DNA of 64,000 nucleotides from Nitrososphaerota archaeon (GCA_023379805.1 JAMCPI010000002.1:62001-126000); one strand, 5' to 3'. Shown: positions 33,973-42,598, counted from the stretch's first letter. Notes: generated from the letters alone by a model not told the origin. Numbers and translations: made by a program.

Positions 33973-34989
33973 ATGGGCATGCACCGCAAAATCCTACTTC
34001 TTTCGGTGGCCATCGCAGTAATAGCAGGTTCAATCCTAGCAGCTAACATCACATTCACAGCGGCCGCAGCAACAACAGCAGCAGCTACAAGCAGAAGCGC
34101 AGGCTCACCCTACATGTATAGCCAATCAAGGGAGAGATACAGTTTCAACAACAACCCATCTGGGCAGGCTACAACGTCCCTGACGAACGGTTGGAACCAA
34201 ATGTTAACATTCGGCAGAAACCTCTTCACACATGGAAACTACAGGTTTTCACAATGGGGACAAGGAATGTCTGGAAACGTAACTATCACATCAGTACAAG
34301 CAAAGTCAACAGTTGAAGCGGATATCCCTAACCTGAAGGTAGGTACACCAACCTCCTTCCGGCTAAGCTGGATCGTCCCAATCGAGGATGGAAAAGGCAT
34401 AGTGACAATGATACGTGTAAGCCACGTAACCGCAAATACAACAGAACAAGCCGCGACGGTTGTATCCAATTCACTGGCGAAAGGCTGGACAGCCGGAACG
34501 CCGAAGCTGGTAAGAACACTATACTATGTTCCACTAATCGACTCAAGCAATAAGACAATAAGCTACGTGCGTGTAGACGGCAGGAGTGGAAGCATTGTTA
34601 TGCTGACATCATCATCACCCACTCTCACCGTAACTAGCGCACAGGCCAAGACAATAGTAAGCAACGCTATCAAGAACTTCACGGTGGGCGATGTTAAGGA
34701 AAGAGTCGGCTCCTGGATCGTGAGCATTAAAGACGGAGACAAGACTGTTATGACAGTAATTCTAGGAAAGATCAACACCCCCAAGTCTGAAGACGCTGTC
34801 AACGCTGTGAAAAACTCTCTAGAGAAGGGTTGGACAGCAGGAGAGCCGAAGCAACACAGGTCAGTCTATAACGTACCAATCATCGATTCAAACGGCGACA
34901 CCATCAGCATCATCAGAGTGAACGGCAGAACCGGCGACATACTCGGATTTCCATCGATGTATAGGGTAGGTGTAACAAGAAGTGTTTAG
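33973..34989 (+). CDS. exported protein with two PepSY-like repeats
   Basis: 338 residues: signal helix (about 5-30, ILLLSVAIAVIAGSILAANI), a polar Ser/Asn/Gln-rich region, then two related repeats of about 110 residues. Each has SAQAKTIVSNAIKNF- or VQAKSTVEADIPNL-like helix, a strand set (SWIVSIKDGDKTVMTV), a helix (SLEKGWTAG) and the ending YNVPIIDSNGDTISIIRVNGRTGDILG, which is the hallmark of PepSY domains. PepSY domains often inhibit or guide proteases outside the cell, which fits the shared control with htrA. Ends eight bases inside the next gene. Confidence 0.8.
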   Translation: MGMHRKILLLSVAIAVIAGSILAANITFTAAAATTAAATSRSAGSPYMYSQSRERYSFNNNPSGQATTSLTNGWNQMLTFGRNLFTHGNYRFSQWGQGMSGNVTITSVQAKSTVEADIPNLKVGTPTSFRLSWIVPIEDGKGIVTMIRVSHVTANTTEQAATVVSNSLAKGWTAGTPKLVRTLYYVPLIDSSNKTISYVRVDGRSGSIVMLTSSSPTLTVTSAQAKTIVSNAIKNFTVGDVKERVGSWIVSIKDGDKTVMTVILGKINTPKSEDAVNAVKNSLEKGWTAGEPKQHRSVYNVPIIDSNGDTISIIRVNGRTGDILGFPSMYRVGVTRSV

Positions 34990-36385
34990 GAGAGCGCTAC
35001 TAACCCTGATGCTTGCGGTAGTACTCTCCGATCCTCTTTTTTTGACTCAGGTTTACGCTGAGGAGGGTCCTTCAGTATCTTACGCTAACGCAGGCTACGA
35101 CAGCTCTCTACACACAGGCTTCAACGTCACCACCCCTACTGAAGACGGCGGCAACGTCCAAGTCATCTTCGCATGGCAGATAGCAGCCCCAACGAGGGGG
35201 TGGAGAGACAGCAGCTTCCTAAGAGTCTACGATACCTACCCAACTCTTCAAATGTTGAAAAACACAAAAGACGGAACACTCAACTACTCGGTAACCTACA
35301 TTCCGCTCTACCTAATACAGTACGAGGACGCAAACGGCAACGGCATCTTCGATGTGCAAACAAGGAAAAGCTCGATGAACGAATTCTCCGATCAAAACGT
35401 GAACTGGAACTCGAGCGACGAAATCGTAAGAATCTACTCCTTAGCACCAATGTACACCTACTTCCAGCAAAAAGAACCATCAGGAAGTTGGTCTTGGGAT
35501 GTCAGCAACCTCACCAAAGTTAACAAAGGGGATGCACCTGAATACGATTGGAATCTATCAGCGTCGGTGAAGAGCTACGACTGGCAACTTATGGATGAAC
35601 GATACAGAATCGAACAGAACAACGTTAGCGTACACTTCAGTTACAAGTTGACCATCAAACATGAGGGGCCTACGATTAAGCTTGGATACGGTATTAACGG
35701 TGTAACGTGGGCTCAAGGTCAAGACGTCAAGCTAGCGGTAATCTCAGCTGTGATATACCAAGGCAAAGATGAGGTTGTGGTCAAGACGGAGGGTCAATAC
35801 GAGGGTCTTCCTGGAGCATCCTTCATAGATCAAAGCATCGCGCTTGTGGAGAACGCAACCAAATCCACGAGATCCATGATAACGTACAGCCCAATCGCGG
35901 TCGTAGACGGGGTTACCCGAACTGATGCTGTGAAATCTGCGCTGCAACCAGTATTCGTAGTATCAACACCCGTTGCGGTACCTCAGGGCGTCAATGTCCA
36001 AGGCCTGAACCCGGGCTTCGGTGACCAGATATCTTGGCGATACTCTGTAGCATTCGCAAACCAACTCTCCTTCTCTCGCTTCAACAACAGCGTCTACCAA
36101 GACCCAGAGATCTCCTTAGCAGCACCGCTTCTCCTAACCCTACCTGTTACCTTGGTCAACCCACAATGGTTCATCGTGATCGCTGTAACAATCTTCATCG
36201 CATACGCCGTGGTCAGAGTAGCGCTTCGCAGATGGATACGTGAACCCTTCACAACTGGCAACAATTCGACAGCCGGTAAACTCGCGCAGATTAAGGCTCA
36301 GGTGGCGAGGACAGTGAAGCGTAACACGCTTACTGCTATCTACAAAGCGGCTTCGGAGAAAGTCAGAATCGGATTAGCGGATTAA
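34982..36385 (+). CDS. exported protein with C-terminal membrane anchor, PepSY-gene partner
   Basis: 467 residues from GTG 34982, overlapping the PepSY-like gene by eight bases. A signal peptide (RALLTLMLAVVLSDPLFLTQVYA) is followed by a large beta-rich outside domain, with a calcium-loop-like DANGNGIFDVQT near residue 117, then a membrane helix (about 395-420, WFIVIAVTIFIAYAVVRVAL) and a basic cytosolic tail. I do not recognise the domain. Overlap and shared promoter say it works with the PepSY-like protein. Confidence 0.8.
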   Translation: MFRRALLTLMLAVVLSDPLFLTQVYAEEGPSVSYANAGYDSSLHTGFNVTTPTEDGGNVQVIFAWQIAAPTRGWRDSSFLRVYDTYPTLQMLKNTKDGTLNYSVTYIPLYLIQYEDANGNGIFDVQTRKSSMNEFSDQNVNWNSSDEIVRIYSLAPMYTYFQQKEPSGSWSWDVSNLTKVNKGDAPEYDWNLSASVKSYDWQLMDERYRIEQNNVSVHFSYKLTIKHEGPTIKLGYGINGVTWAQGQDVKLAVISAVIYQGKDEVVVKTEGQYEGLPGASFIDQSIALVENATKSTRSMITYSPIAVVDGVTRTDAVKSALQPVFVVSTPVAVPQGVNVQGLNPGFGDQISWRYSVAFANQLSFSRFNNSVYQDPEISLAAPLLLTLPVTLVNPQWFIVIAVTIFIAYAVVRVALRRWIREPFTTGNNSTAGKLAQIKAQVARTVKRNTLTAIYKAASEKVRIGLAD

Positions 36386-36426
36386 CGATGCCTATCGCTC
36401 AACAAGAACAAAATATTATCGTTCCG

Positions 36427-36443
36427 TTATCATTCGATGATAA
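36427..36443. terminator. palindrome between convergent genes
   Basis: TTATCAT-TCG-ATGATAA is a perfect 7-bp inverted repeat midway between the converging surface-protein gene (ends 36385) and htrA (ends 36534). A shared transcription end or stability hairpin is the likely role. Confidence 0.4.
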
Positions 36444-36533
36444 TTAACACCTTAACCCATCCGACTTCGAGTTAATAGAATCCAGCGATCATAGCGAAAG
36501 AAAAAAGAGGAGTTCAAAAAAATGATGGATCGG

Positions 36534-37778
36534 TTATCCTGTGGGCTGAGGTCTTTCGCCTAGCACTAGGTTAACCGACATTTCTTTGCCGTCGCGGATA
36601 ATTTTCAAGACTACTGTGTCGCCGGGGCTCTTGTTACGTTCAACGTATAGTGAGAGGTCGGAGAGTTTTCTGACGTTTGTGTTGTCTACGCCTATGATTA
36701 CGTCTCCTCCTAGTACAGCGGTTTGTCCAGCTATGGTTGTCTGTGATGTTCCACCTTTTAGACCGGCTTTGTCAGCTGGTCCTCCCTGTAGTACCTGCAT
36801 CAATAGGAAGCCTTTGGTTTGACTTAGCTTCATTGCGGATGCTATCTGCGGTGTTACATCGGTGCCTTGTACTCCAAGGTAGGGGTGTTTGTATTGGCCT
36901 GTAGCTATTAGTGAGGCGGCTACTCGTTTCACGGTGTAGGATGGAATTGATAGGCCGACTCCTTCGAAGCCTCCTGACTGAGACAAAATCATCGTGTTGA
37001 CTCCGACCACTTCGCCCCTCATGTTCAGGAGAGGTCCACCTGAGTTCCCGGGGTCAACTACTGCATCTATCTGAATTAGGTTAATCAGCATGTATCCACC
37101 TGTTCCCTGAGTCTCTCTGCCAAGCTGGCTTACTATTCCCTCCGACATGCTGCCGCTGAGACCGAATGGGTTTCCTATCGCCAGGATCTGGTCACCCACC
37201 TGCAGCTTATCGCTGTCACCTAGAGGTACAGGCGTCAACTTTCTAGAGCTTGTGTCGACCTGTACCACCGCCAAGTCAGCATAAGCGTCTCTGCCGACTA
37301 GCTTCGCCGTAACCGTATCTCCGTTCAAGAAGGTTACATCTATCGATGTAGCTCCTTCAACTACATGGTTGTTGGTTACGATGTCACCTTTGTTGTCGAA
37401 CACGAAGCCGGATCCCTGTGCACCTCCGCTCGGCAACGTTACAGATATCGATACAACCGAGCCTTCGACGTTCTTAAAGATCTGAGGAGGTGTAAGATCT
37501 CCTAAGCTGCCCTGCGCAGTAGCTGTTGTTGTGGTTGAAAGCGTGGTTGAAGAAACCGAGGATGATGAAGAGGAGGATGTTGTTGTAGTTGTGGTGCTGC
37601 TACTAGCGATTTCTGTTGCTGGCGTTGTTGATGAGGCTGTTACGATCACAGTTGGCGATTCTCCTGCGGGTATCAATCCGAGGTTTAACGCCTGTCCTGC
37701 GAGAAGTCCTACTGAGAATATTGCGGCTAATGCGACGACTATAATGACCTTGCTTACAGCCATATTTCGTAGAATCAT
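36534..37778 (-). CDS. htrA: HtrA/DegP-like surface serine protease with PDZ domain
   Basis: 414 residues from ATG 37778: anchor helix (7-32), long Ser/Thr-rich stalk (about 43-88), trypsin-like domain with the triad His138 (IVTNNHVVEG), Asp168 (DAYADLAVVQVD) and Ser246 (VDPGNSGGPLL), and one PDZ domain (about 300-405, HPYLGVQGTDVTPQIASAM ... KAGLKGG ... GVDNTNVRKLSDL). It degrades or refolds damaged proteins outside the membrane. A longer frame to 37859 exists, but it would place the operator and TATA region inside the gene; AAAAGGGA before ATG 37778 supports the shorter start. Confidence 0.93.
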   Translation of the reverse strand: MILRNMAVSKVIIVVALAAIFSVGLLAGQALNLGLIPAGESPTVIVTASSTTPATEIASSSTTTTTTSSSSSSSVSSTTLSTTTTATAQGSLGDLTPPQIFKNVEGSVVSISVTLPSGGAQGSGFVFDNKGDIVTNNHVVEGATSIDVTFLNGDTVTAKLVGRDAYADLAVVQVDTSSRKLTPVPLGDSDKLQVGDQILAIGNPFGLSGSMSEGIVSQLGRETQGTGGYMLINLIQIDAVVDPGNSGGPLLNMRGEVVGVNTMILSQSGGFEGVGLSIPSYTVKRVAASLIATGQYKHPYLGVQGTDVTPQIASAMKLSQTKGFLLMQVLQGGPADKAGLKGGTSQTTIAGQTAVLGGDVIIGVDNTNVRKLSDLSLYVERNKSPGDTVVLKIIRDGKEMSVNLVLGERPQPTG

Positions 37779-37829
37779 TCCCTTTTCCACTGTCCTAAAC
37801 GAGGAAAAGGGGATTTTTGAGGTTTGTCT

Positions 37830-37877
37830 TTCGGTTTTCCCGAACTCTATAAAAGACATACATTCGAAAATACCGAG
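37830..37877. promoter_or_regulatory. paired operators flanking TATA of htrA
   Basis: Read on the minus strand, the near site (37830-37844) is TTCGGG-AAA-ACCGAA and the far site (37863-37877) is CTCGGT-ATT-TTCGAA, a weaker copy; centres are 33 bp apart. A TATA element TTTTATAG (37847-37854) lies between them. The layout copies that before the PepSY-like operon. Confidence 0.7.
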
Positions 37878-38002
37878 TCTGCATCAGTGCAAGCAAACTG
37901 AGACAAATTTCTAGTTCAGATGCAGGTGATTGCCGATTTGACTTTCTTACTTTGGCTCCTTTGCCAAAGGTTAATTATAGTATGCAATCAGGCGAAAGAG
38001 AC

Positions 38003-38248
38003 ATGAGCCTAGACGGGATGAGAGGTAAAGAAGTATCTAAGACCTCGGCAGTATCTGTTCCGGAAACCCTTCTTGCGAGAGCAGAGCCGCTAGTTAAGGA
38101 GAAAGGCTTCGACTCCATTTCTGAATATGTGCTCTCCCTCCTACGCGAAGATATCTCCAGATATGACGCGGATCAGATAACCGAGTATCTTAAACCAGTT
38201 GAGATGGAGCGTATTAAACAGCGGCTCAGGAGTTTAGGTTATCTCTAG
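38003..38248 (+). CDS. ribbon-helix-helix-like small protein upstream of sat
   Basis: An 81-residue protein from ATG 38003; the TATA-like TTAATTATA at 37971-37979 puts the transcript start at about 38001, so this ATG is favoured over longer starts at 37952 or 37982. It has VSKTSAVSVPETLLARAEPLVKEKGFDSISEYVLSLLREDI, a beta strand followed by two helices as in CopG/RHH DNA-binding proteins, then a helical tail (YLKPVEMERIKQRLRSLGYL). It sits six bases before sat and may regulate it or bind its product. Confidence 0.65.
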   Translation: MSLDGMRGKEVSKTSAVSVPETLLARAEPLVKEKGFDSISEYVLSLLREDISRYDADQITEYLKPVEMERIKQRLRSLGYL

Positions 38249-38254
38249 TGAAGG

Positions 38255-39415
38255 TTGAGCTGGATGGTTTCAAGAGTACACGGCGGAAAGCTGGTAAACC
38301 AAGTCGCTGCGAGTAATCGACGGAAAGCTCTGCTCAAGGAGGTTGACGAACTGCCCAAGGTGGAGCTGAACTACGAGTCAGCAGTAGACGTCGAGAGCAT
38401 CGCTTACGGCGTATACAGTCCTTTAGAAGGCTTCATGAACGGTGAAGAATATCGATCTGTTTTAGATGAAATGCGGCTGCCAAATGACCTCCCTTGGACT
38501 ATACCCATAGTTCTAGATGCGTCAAAAGACTCAGTCAAGGATGTAAAGCCGGGTGACACAGTAGCTTTGAGCGCCCCCGGAAACGTGTCGATAGCCGCTA
38601 TGCATATCGAAGACATCTACAGCTACGATAAGCGAGAATACTCAGAGAAGGTCTTTCGAACTGCTGATCCCAAGCATCCTGGTGTAGCTAAAGTTCACCA
38701 GCTCAAAGAAGTATTGTTGGGCGGCCAGATCGAGGTGTTCAAAGATGTAGAGAACCCCTTCGAACGCTATACGCTCAGCCCAGCTGAGACACGTGTCCTG
38801 TTCAAGGAAAAAGGTTGGAAGACGATAGTAGGCTTCCAGACCCGGAACGCTCCTCACATAGGGCATGAGTACATCCAAAAATCAGCTCTAGCCTTCATAG
38901 ACGGTGTATTCGTAAACCCCGTCATCGGCAGAAAGAAGCAGGGTGACTTCAAGGACGAGGTGATAGTGGAGGCCTATAGGAGTCTCATAGACAACTACTA
39001 CCAGAAAGACACTGCGGTTATGAGCATACTGCGCTACGAAATGAAGTACGCAGGCCCCAGAGAAGCTATCTTACATGCGATAATTCGAAAGAACTTCGGA
39101 TGCACACACTTCGCGGTAGGAAGAGACCATGCGGGAGTAGGCAACTACTACGGCCCCTATGATGCTCAAGAAATCTTCAAAGAGTTCCCTGACCTCGGAG
39201 TAACTCCCGTGTTCTTCCGCGAGTTCTACTACTGCAAAAAATGCGTCGCCATAGTTAACGAGAGAATTTGCCCTCACACCGGAGAGGACAGAGTAGGATT
39301 CAGCGGCACGAAAATGCGAGACATGATAGTACAAGGTCTCAGACCGCCGTCAGAAATAATGCGGCCTGAAGTAGCTGATGCGATACTAAAATTCAAGAAC
39401 CCCTTCGTCGAATAG
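38255..39415 (+). CDS. sat: sulfate adenylyltransferase (ATP sulfurylase)
   Basis: Makes APS from sulfate and ATP. 386 residues, single-domain monofunctional type without APS kinase. N-terminal PUA-like part (YGVYSPLEGFMNGEEYRSVL), the ATP site GFQTRNAPHIGHEYIQKSAL (QTRN and HxxH), AVGRDHAGVGNYYGPYDAQ, the cysteine pair YCKKC and CPH of archaeal enzymes (possible zinc), and FSGTKMRDMI. Start TTG 38255 or ATG 38264. Used with the adjacent convergent APS/PAPS reductase for assimilation, or for dissimilation with absent genes. Confidence 0.95.
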   Translation: MSWMVSRVHGGKLVNQVAASNRRKALLKEVDELPKVELNYESAVDVESIAYGVYSPLEGFMNGEEYRSVLDEMRLPNDLPWTIPIVLDASKDSVKDVKPGDTVALSAPGNVSIAAMHIEDIYSYDKREYSEKVFRTADPKHPGVAKVHQLKEVLLGGQIEVFKDVENPFERYTLSPAETRVLFKEKGWKTIVGFQTRNAPHIGHEYIQKSALAFIDGVFVNPVIGRKKQGDFKDEVIVEAYRSLIDNYYQKDTAVMSILRYEMKYAGPREAILHAIIRKNFGCTHFAVGRDHAGVGNYYGPYDAQEIFKEFPDLGVTPVFFREFYYCKKCVAIVNERICPHTGEDRVGFSGTKMRDMIVQGLRPPSEIMRPEVADAILKFKNPFVE

Positions 39416-39512
39416 GTTAAGCGGCAGATCCGACACAGAACGAGACAGCTTGAGCATTAATCAATAGACTACTCTCTAACTGCCTAACTGAATGACAGAT
39501 CTGAACAGCCGG

Positions 39513-40220
39513 TTACTTCTTGTGTAGGCCGCATTCGCTGGCTTCTCGTGGCTCCCACCACCAGCGGCCAGCACGGGGATCTTCTCCGGGTTTGACTGCG
39601 CGTGTACAGGGTTCGCAGCCTATGCTTGGGTAGCCGTTGTCGTGAAGCGCGTTGTAGGGAACATTGTTGTTTCGTATGTATCTCCAGACGTCTTCAGATG
39701 TTTGATCGGCTAATGGGTTAATCTTGATTATGCCGCCGTGGAGCGTGTCAACCTCTACCTTCTGCACCGCTACTCTTGTTGATGCCTGATCTCTTCTCAA
39801 ACCTGTTATCCATGCGTCGAGATCTGAAAGTGCTCGCTTTAACGGCTCAACCTTTCTAACTTCGCAGCACAGTTTTCGCAGCGTCATACTTCTGTAGAAG
39901 AGGTTTAGGCCGTGGTTTCTAGTAATCTCTTCCAGATGAGCGGTATCAGGGTAGAATATCTCGAAGTCGCCGTACTTCTCTCGCGCCTTATCCATTAAAT
40001 CGTATGTTTCTTGGTGAAGCCTCCCTGTTTCAAGAGCAAAGATTCTTGCGTCAGGATTCATCTTTCTAAGCATATCAGTCAATACCATATCCTCGGCTCC
40101 GAAGCTAGATGCGAGCGAGATCTTCGGATGGAACTCACTTAGCGCCCATTCAAGAACCTGTTGAGGAGACTTTTCCTCAAGCTGTCGATTCAAACCCTCT
40201 ACATCTAATGTTTTAGTCAT
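39513..40220 (-). CDS. cysH: APS/PAPS reductase (thioredoxin-dependent)
   Basis: Reduces activated sulfate to sulfite. 235 residues: SLASSFGAEDMVLTDML (P-loop-like), ALETGRLHQETYDLM, two cysteine pairs CCEVRKVEPL and CEPCTRA (4Fe-4S cluster ligands that mark the APS-using type), and C-terminal ECGLH with the catalytic cysteine. There is no thioredoxin domain fused. With sat and no APS kinase in the window, APS is the likely substrate. Convergent with sat; a PstS-like gene lies 100 bases upstream. Confidence 0.93.
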   Translation of the reverse strand: MTKTLDVEGLNRQLEEKSPQQVLEWALSEFHPKISLASSFGAEDMVLTDMLRKMNPDARIFALETGRLHQETYDLMDKAREKYGDFEIFYPDTAHLEEITRNHGLNLFYRSMTLRKLCCEVRKVEPLKRALSDLDAWITGLRRDQASTRVAVQKVEVDTLHGGIIKINPLADQTSEDVWRYIRNNNVPYNALHDNGYPSIGCEPCTRAVKPGEDPRAGRWWWEPREASECGLHKK

Positions 40221-40321
40221 GCGGTCACTCCCTCAGGGATGCAACGTCATTACAGGCGGTAAATAACTATTGCACAGGTCAGTCACGGCAAGGTTCATTG
40301 TCGAGTATCTCGTTCTCGTTT

Positions 40322-41377
40322 CTACCCGACCCTTCCCAGTGAGTCATCAATGGTTTCCTTGGGCAGTTCGATGTAGCCGTTCTCGTCAACAAACCTCTGA
40401 CCCTCAATAAGCACCCATTTGATGAACTCCTTTTCAAGCCCTGATGGTTGGTCTTTTGTCACGAAATACTCCACTCGGGCCGGTGGGTGTGGAAATACGC
40501 CGCTCTTTATCGCCTGAACCGTTTTTGCCTTTGTGCTGATATCCTCGTTCGAATCAACCTTACCGTTCTTATCTACGTCAAACGGAGCGATCTTTACACC
40601 GGCGACGGGCAACCCGCTCTTCATATCAAACACGTAGTTGTAATTGTTGTAACCAATACCCAGAGGATCCTTCTGCACGGCCGCTAGAACTCCAGGATCG
40701 CCGTATACGCCTATGCCCTTCAGATTCTCCTGCTTCTTTCCGAGATATTTCGCCCAGATTTCCGGTGCGCCAGCCGCGTCACTCCTAGTGTACACATGTA
40801 TCTCGTCTTTTATCTCTGGCCTCCCAACTACTTCACCCCAAGTTTTGATGGTTCCGTCGATGAAGATGCCGATGAAAATCTCTCTGGTGACACCCTTAGT
40901 TTCGATGTCCTTCAGCACCGGGTTGTTAGAGTTGATTGTAGCAACTACCGCATCTTTTGTCACAGCAATCGGATAAGCACCTTTAGCCACCTCAGCTGGA
41001 TCAATATCTCTTGAAACCATCCCGATATCAACTAGGCCGCCTAACGCATCAGCCATACCCTTTCCTGCACCTCCAGCTGAAACCTCCACCTTAACATTGG
41101 GATGCAGCTTCTGGAACTCCTCACCCCAAACCACGGCCATCGGATATAACGCCCAAGCACCTGACAATGTAACTTGCCCCTGAAGATTATCAAGAGGTTG
41201 TGAACCAGTAATGCTACTAGAGCTGCTGGTGGCGCCTTTAGACTTATCTTGGAACGGTTGAGGAGAGAAGGCGAAGTATAACAATACCAACCCTACTGCG
41301 ATAATCAGAATCGTCGCTAAGACGAATTTGCCTCTATTTCCGGCAAACCCAGTTTTGAATGACATCTTGTTCGCCAT
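40322..41377 (-). CDS. pstS: phosphate ABC transporter substrate-binding protein (PstS-like)
   Basis: 351 residues. Anchor helix (about 16-35, FVLATILIIAVGLVLLYFAF), then a PBP-like fold: GQVTLSGAWALYPMAVVWGEEF, VEVSAGGAGKGMADALGGLVDIGMVSRDI (anion grip), VYTRSDAAGAPEIWAKYLG and DPLGIGYNNYNYVF. An EF-hand-like loop DVDKNGKVDSNE (about residues 265-276) could bind calcium. The operator ATAAC-N3-GTTAT before it is the same as before wHTH-pstCAB. Phosphate is the likely ligand; another oxyanion is possible. Confidence 0.85.
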   Translation of the reverse strand: MANKMSFKTGFAGNRGKFVLATILIIAVGLVLLYFAFSPQPFQDKSKGATSSSSSITGSQPLDNLQGQVTLSGAWALYPMAVVWGEEFQKLHPNVKVEVSAGGAGKGMADALGGLVDIGMVSRDIDPAEVAKGAYPIAVTKDAVVATINSNNPVLKDIETKGVTREIFIGIFIDGTIKTWGEVVGRPEIKDEIHVYTRSDAAGAPEIWAKYLGKKQENLKGIGVYGDPGVLAAVQKDPLGIGYNNYNYVFDMKSGLPVAGVKIAPFDVDKNGKVDSNEDISTKAKTVQAIKSGVFPHPPARVEYFVTKDQPSGLEKEFIKWVLIEGQRFVDENGYIELPKETIDDSLGRVG

Positions 41378-41384
41378 CCAAGAA

Positions 41385-41403
41385 CATAACGCCGTTATAT
41401 ATC
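41385..41403 (-). promoter_or_regulatory. pstS promoter with ATAAC-N3-GTTAT palindrome on TATA box
   Basis: On the minus strand TATATAAC-GGC-GTTATG covers 41385-41403; the TATA box and the palindrome overlap, and the transcript would begin close to ATG 41377. The same palindrome with the same spacing lies at 42599-42613 before the wHTH-pstCAB operon. This position suits a repressor. Confidence 0.6.
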
Positions 41404-41483
41404 GCTTTTGAACGGTGCCAATCCACCAAAAAACCTACGACTCTCCTGTTTGAATGCAAGCGGAAATATTCACAGCAACAAAA

Positions 41484-41702
41484 TGGAGCGAACAAACGAT
41501 ACTCTAAGAGAGGTCAAAGCTCAATGGGATGGAATTCAATGAACACACCGCTAGCAGAGGGCGCAAGAATCAATTACAATTTCATCAACCGTACGCAGCC
41601 TTAGACGGTCAAACACCAGCTGAGAGAGCAGGATTAGGTAAGGAGAAATGGATGATCTTGCTAAAGAAAAGCCTCAGCAATCAGAACCAGAGAACCGAAT
41701 AA
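41484..41702 (+). pseudogene. degraded IS transposase, C-terminal remnant
   Basis: Two frames hold the end of a DDE transposase: WNSMNTPLAEGARINYNFIN (to about 41590), then shifted by one base HQPYAALDGQTPAERAGLGK and EKWMILLKKSLSN to TAA 41700-41702. The YNFI-H-x-x-L-x-G-x-TPAE pattern matches the remnant near 8.0-8.3 kb. No inverted repeats are seen. Confidence 0.75.
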
Positions 41703-41784
41703 AGCATCTTAGGTTCTTAATTTCGGGGAATACCTTTGTTACTTTAGATACTAAATAATGTGATAAGTTGAAAGTAATCCTCGA

Positions 41785-42351
41785 TTACGGTGAGAGAAGC
41801 GGAGTCATGGCATTAGACAATGTTTCTAGATTCACTACTCCGATGAATTTGCTTTTAACCTCTCCGCTAGGAGAAATAAAGACAGTAACAGGAATATCGC
41901 CGCCTATACTAAAGTCGGAAGTTAGATTTAGGTTAGGGTCTCACAACACAGCCCACTCGATTCCTGTTTTAGTTATGAATTTACGTATGAAATCAGGGTT
42001 GTCGTTTTGATCAATGGTAACCAAAAGGATGACAAGGTTCGTAGAATTATACTTAGGATAGAATTCATTTTTTAAGATCTTTATCTGCTGTCCACTTGAT
42101 AAATCCCAAGTCGTCATAAATTCAAGAACAACTATCTTTCCTTGATAGTTCTTCAGATAGATCTGTTTACCGTTGATATCTTCTAATGGGATGTTTCCGA
42201 AGCCATTTTCTAAGTATGGTTTAGGCGTTGTGGTGTCTGTTGTGGTCTGACTAATCGGTGGATGAGTTGTCGGTGCGCTAAGGATGAACAGGCTAGAGGC
42301 AACTACTACCAAAACAACAACGCTAACAGCCACAATCAGCCTAAAATTCAT
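41785..42351 (-). pseudogene. thioredoxin-fold (TlpA-like) anchored protein with in-frame TGA
   Basis: 188 codons in one frame: anchor helix (LIVAVSVVVLVVVASSLFIL), Thr-rich stalk, then a TlpA/AhpC-like fold with IPLEDINGKQIYLKNYQGKIVVLEFMTTWDLSSGQ and KYNSTNLVILLVTID. TGA at 41941-41943 (codon 137) interrupts GIEWAVL-stop-DPNLNLTSDFSIGGDIPVTVFISPSGEVKSKFIG, the remaining standard strands and helix of the fold. The active-site CxxC is absent (TTWDLSS), so it was not a normal oxidoreductase. The TGA and the missing cysteines suggest decay. Confidence 0.7.
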
Positions 42352-42598
42352 AGGACTACCTCGCCAAGCAAAAAAATGCTACCATGTAATTAACTTAAGT
42401 GATAGAGACCCAACCTCTCAAGAACAACTTCAAATAAGATACAATTCACAAGGCTCAAGATAGTCACATCTCAACTTATTTAGGCAATGACAAATAACGC
42501 AACAGTATCGCCTGTCTTTAGGTGTTCATCACCCTAAACAGGTTAGTCGCGCAAATACTCTCAAGATGAGGCAGGACTGAACCGAACTAATAAATACT

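Noticed and set aside
7806-41943. Selenocysteine at the in-frame TGA codons
   Set aside because: The positions are not redox sites in the families concerned, no SECIS-like hairpin was noticed, and no Sec machinery lies in the window.
41768-42010. 80-codon plus-strand frame
   Set aside because: It is antisense to the C-terminal part of the broken thioredoxin-fold gene, whose codons make protein sense.
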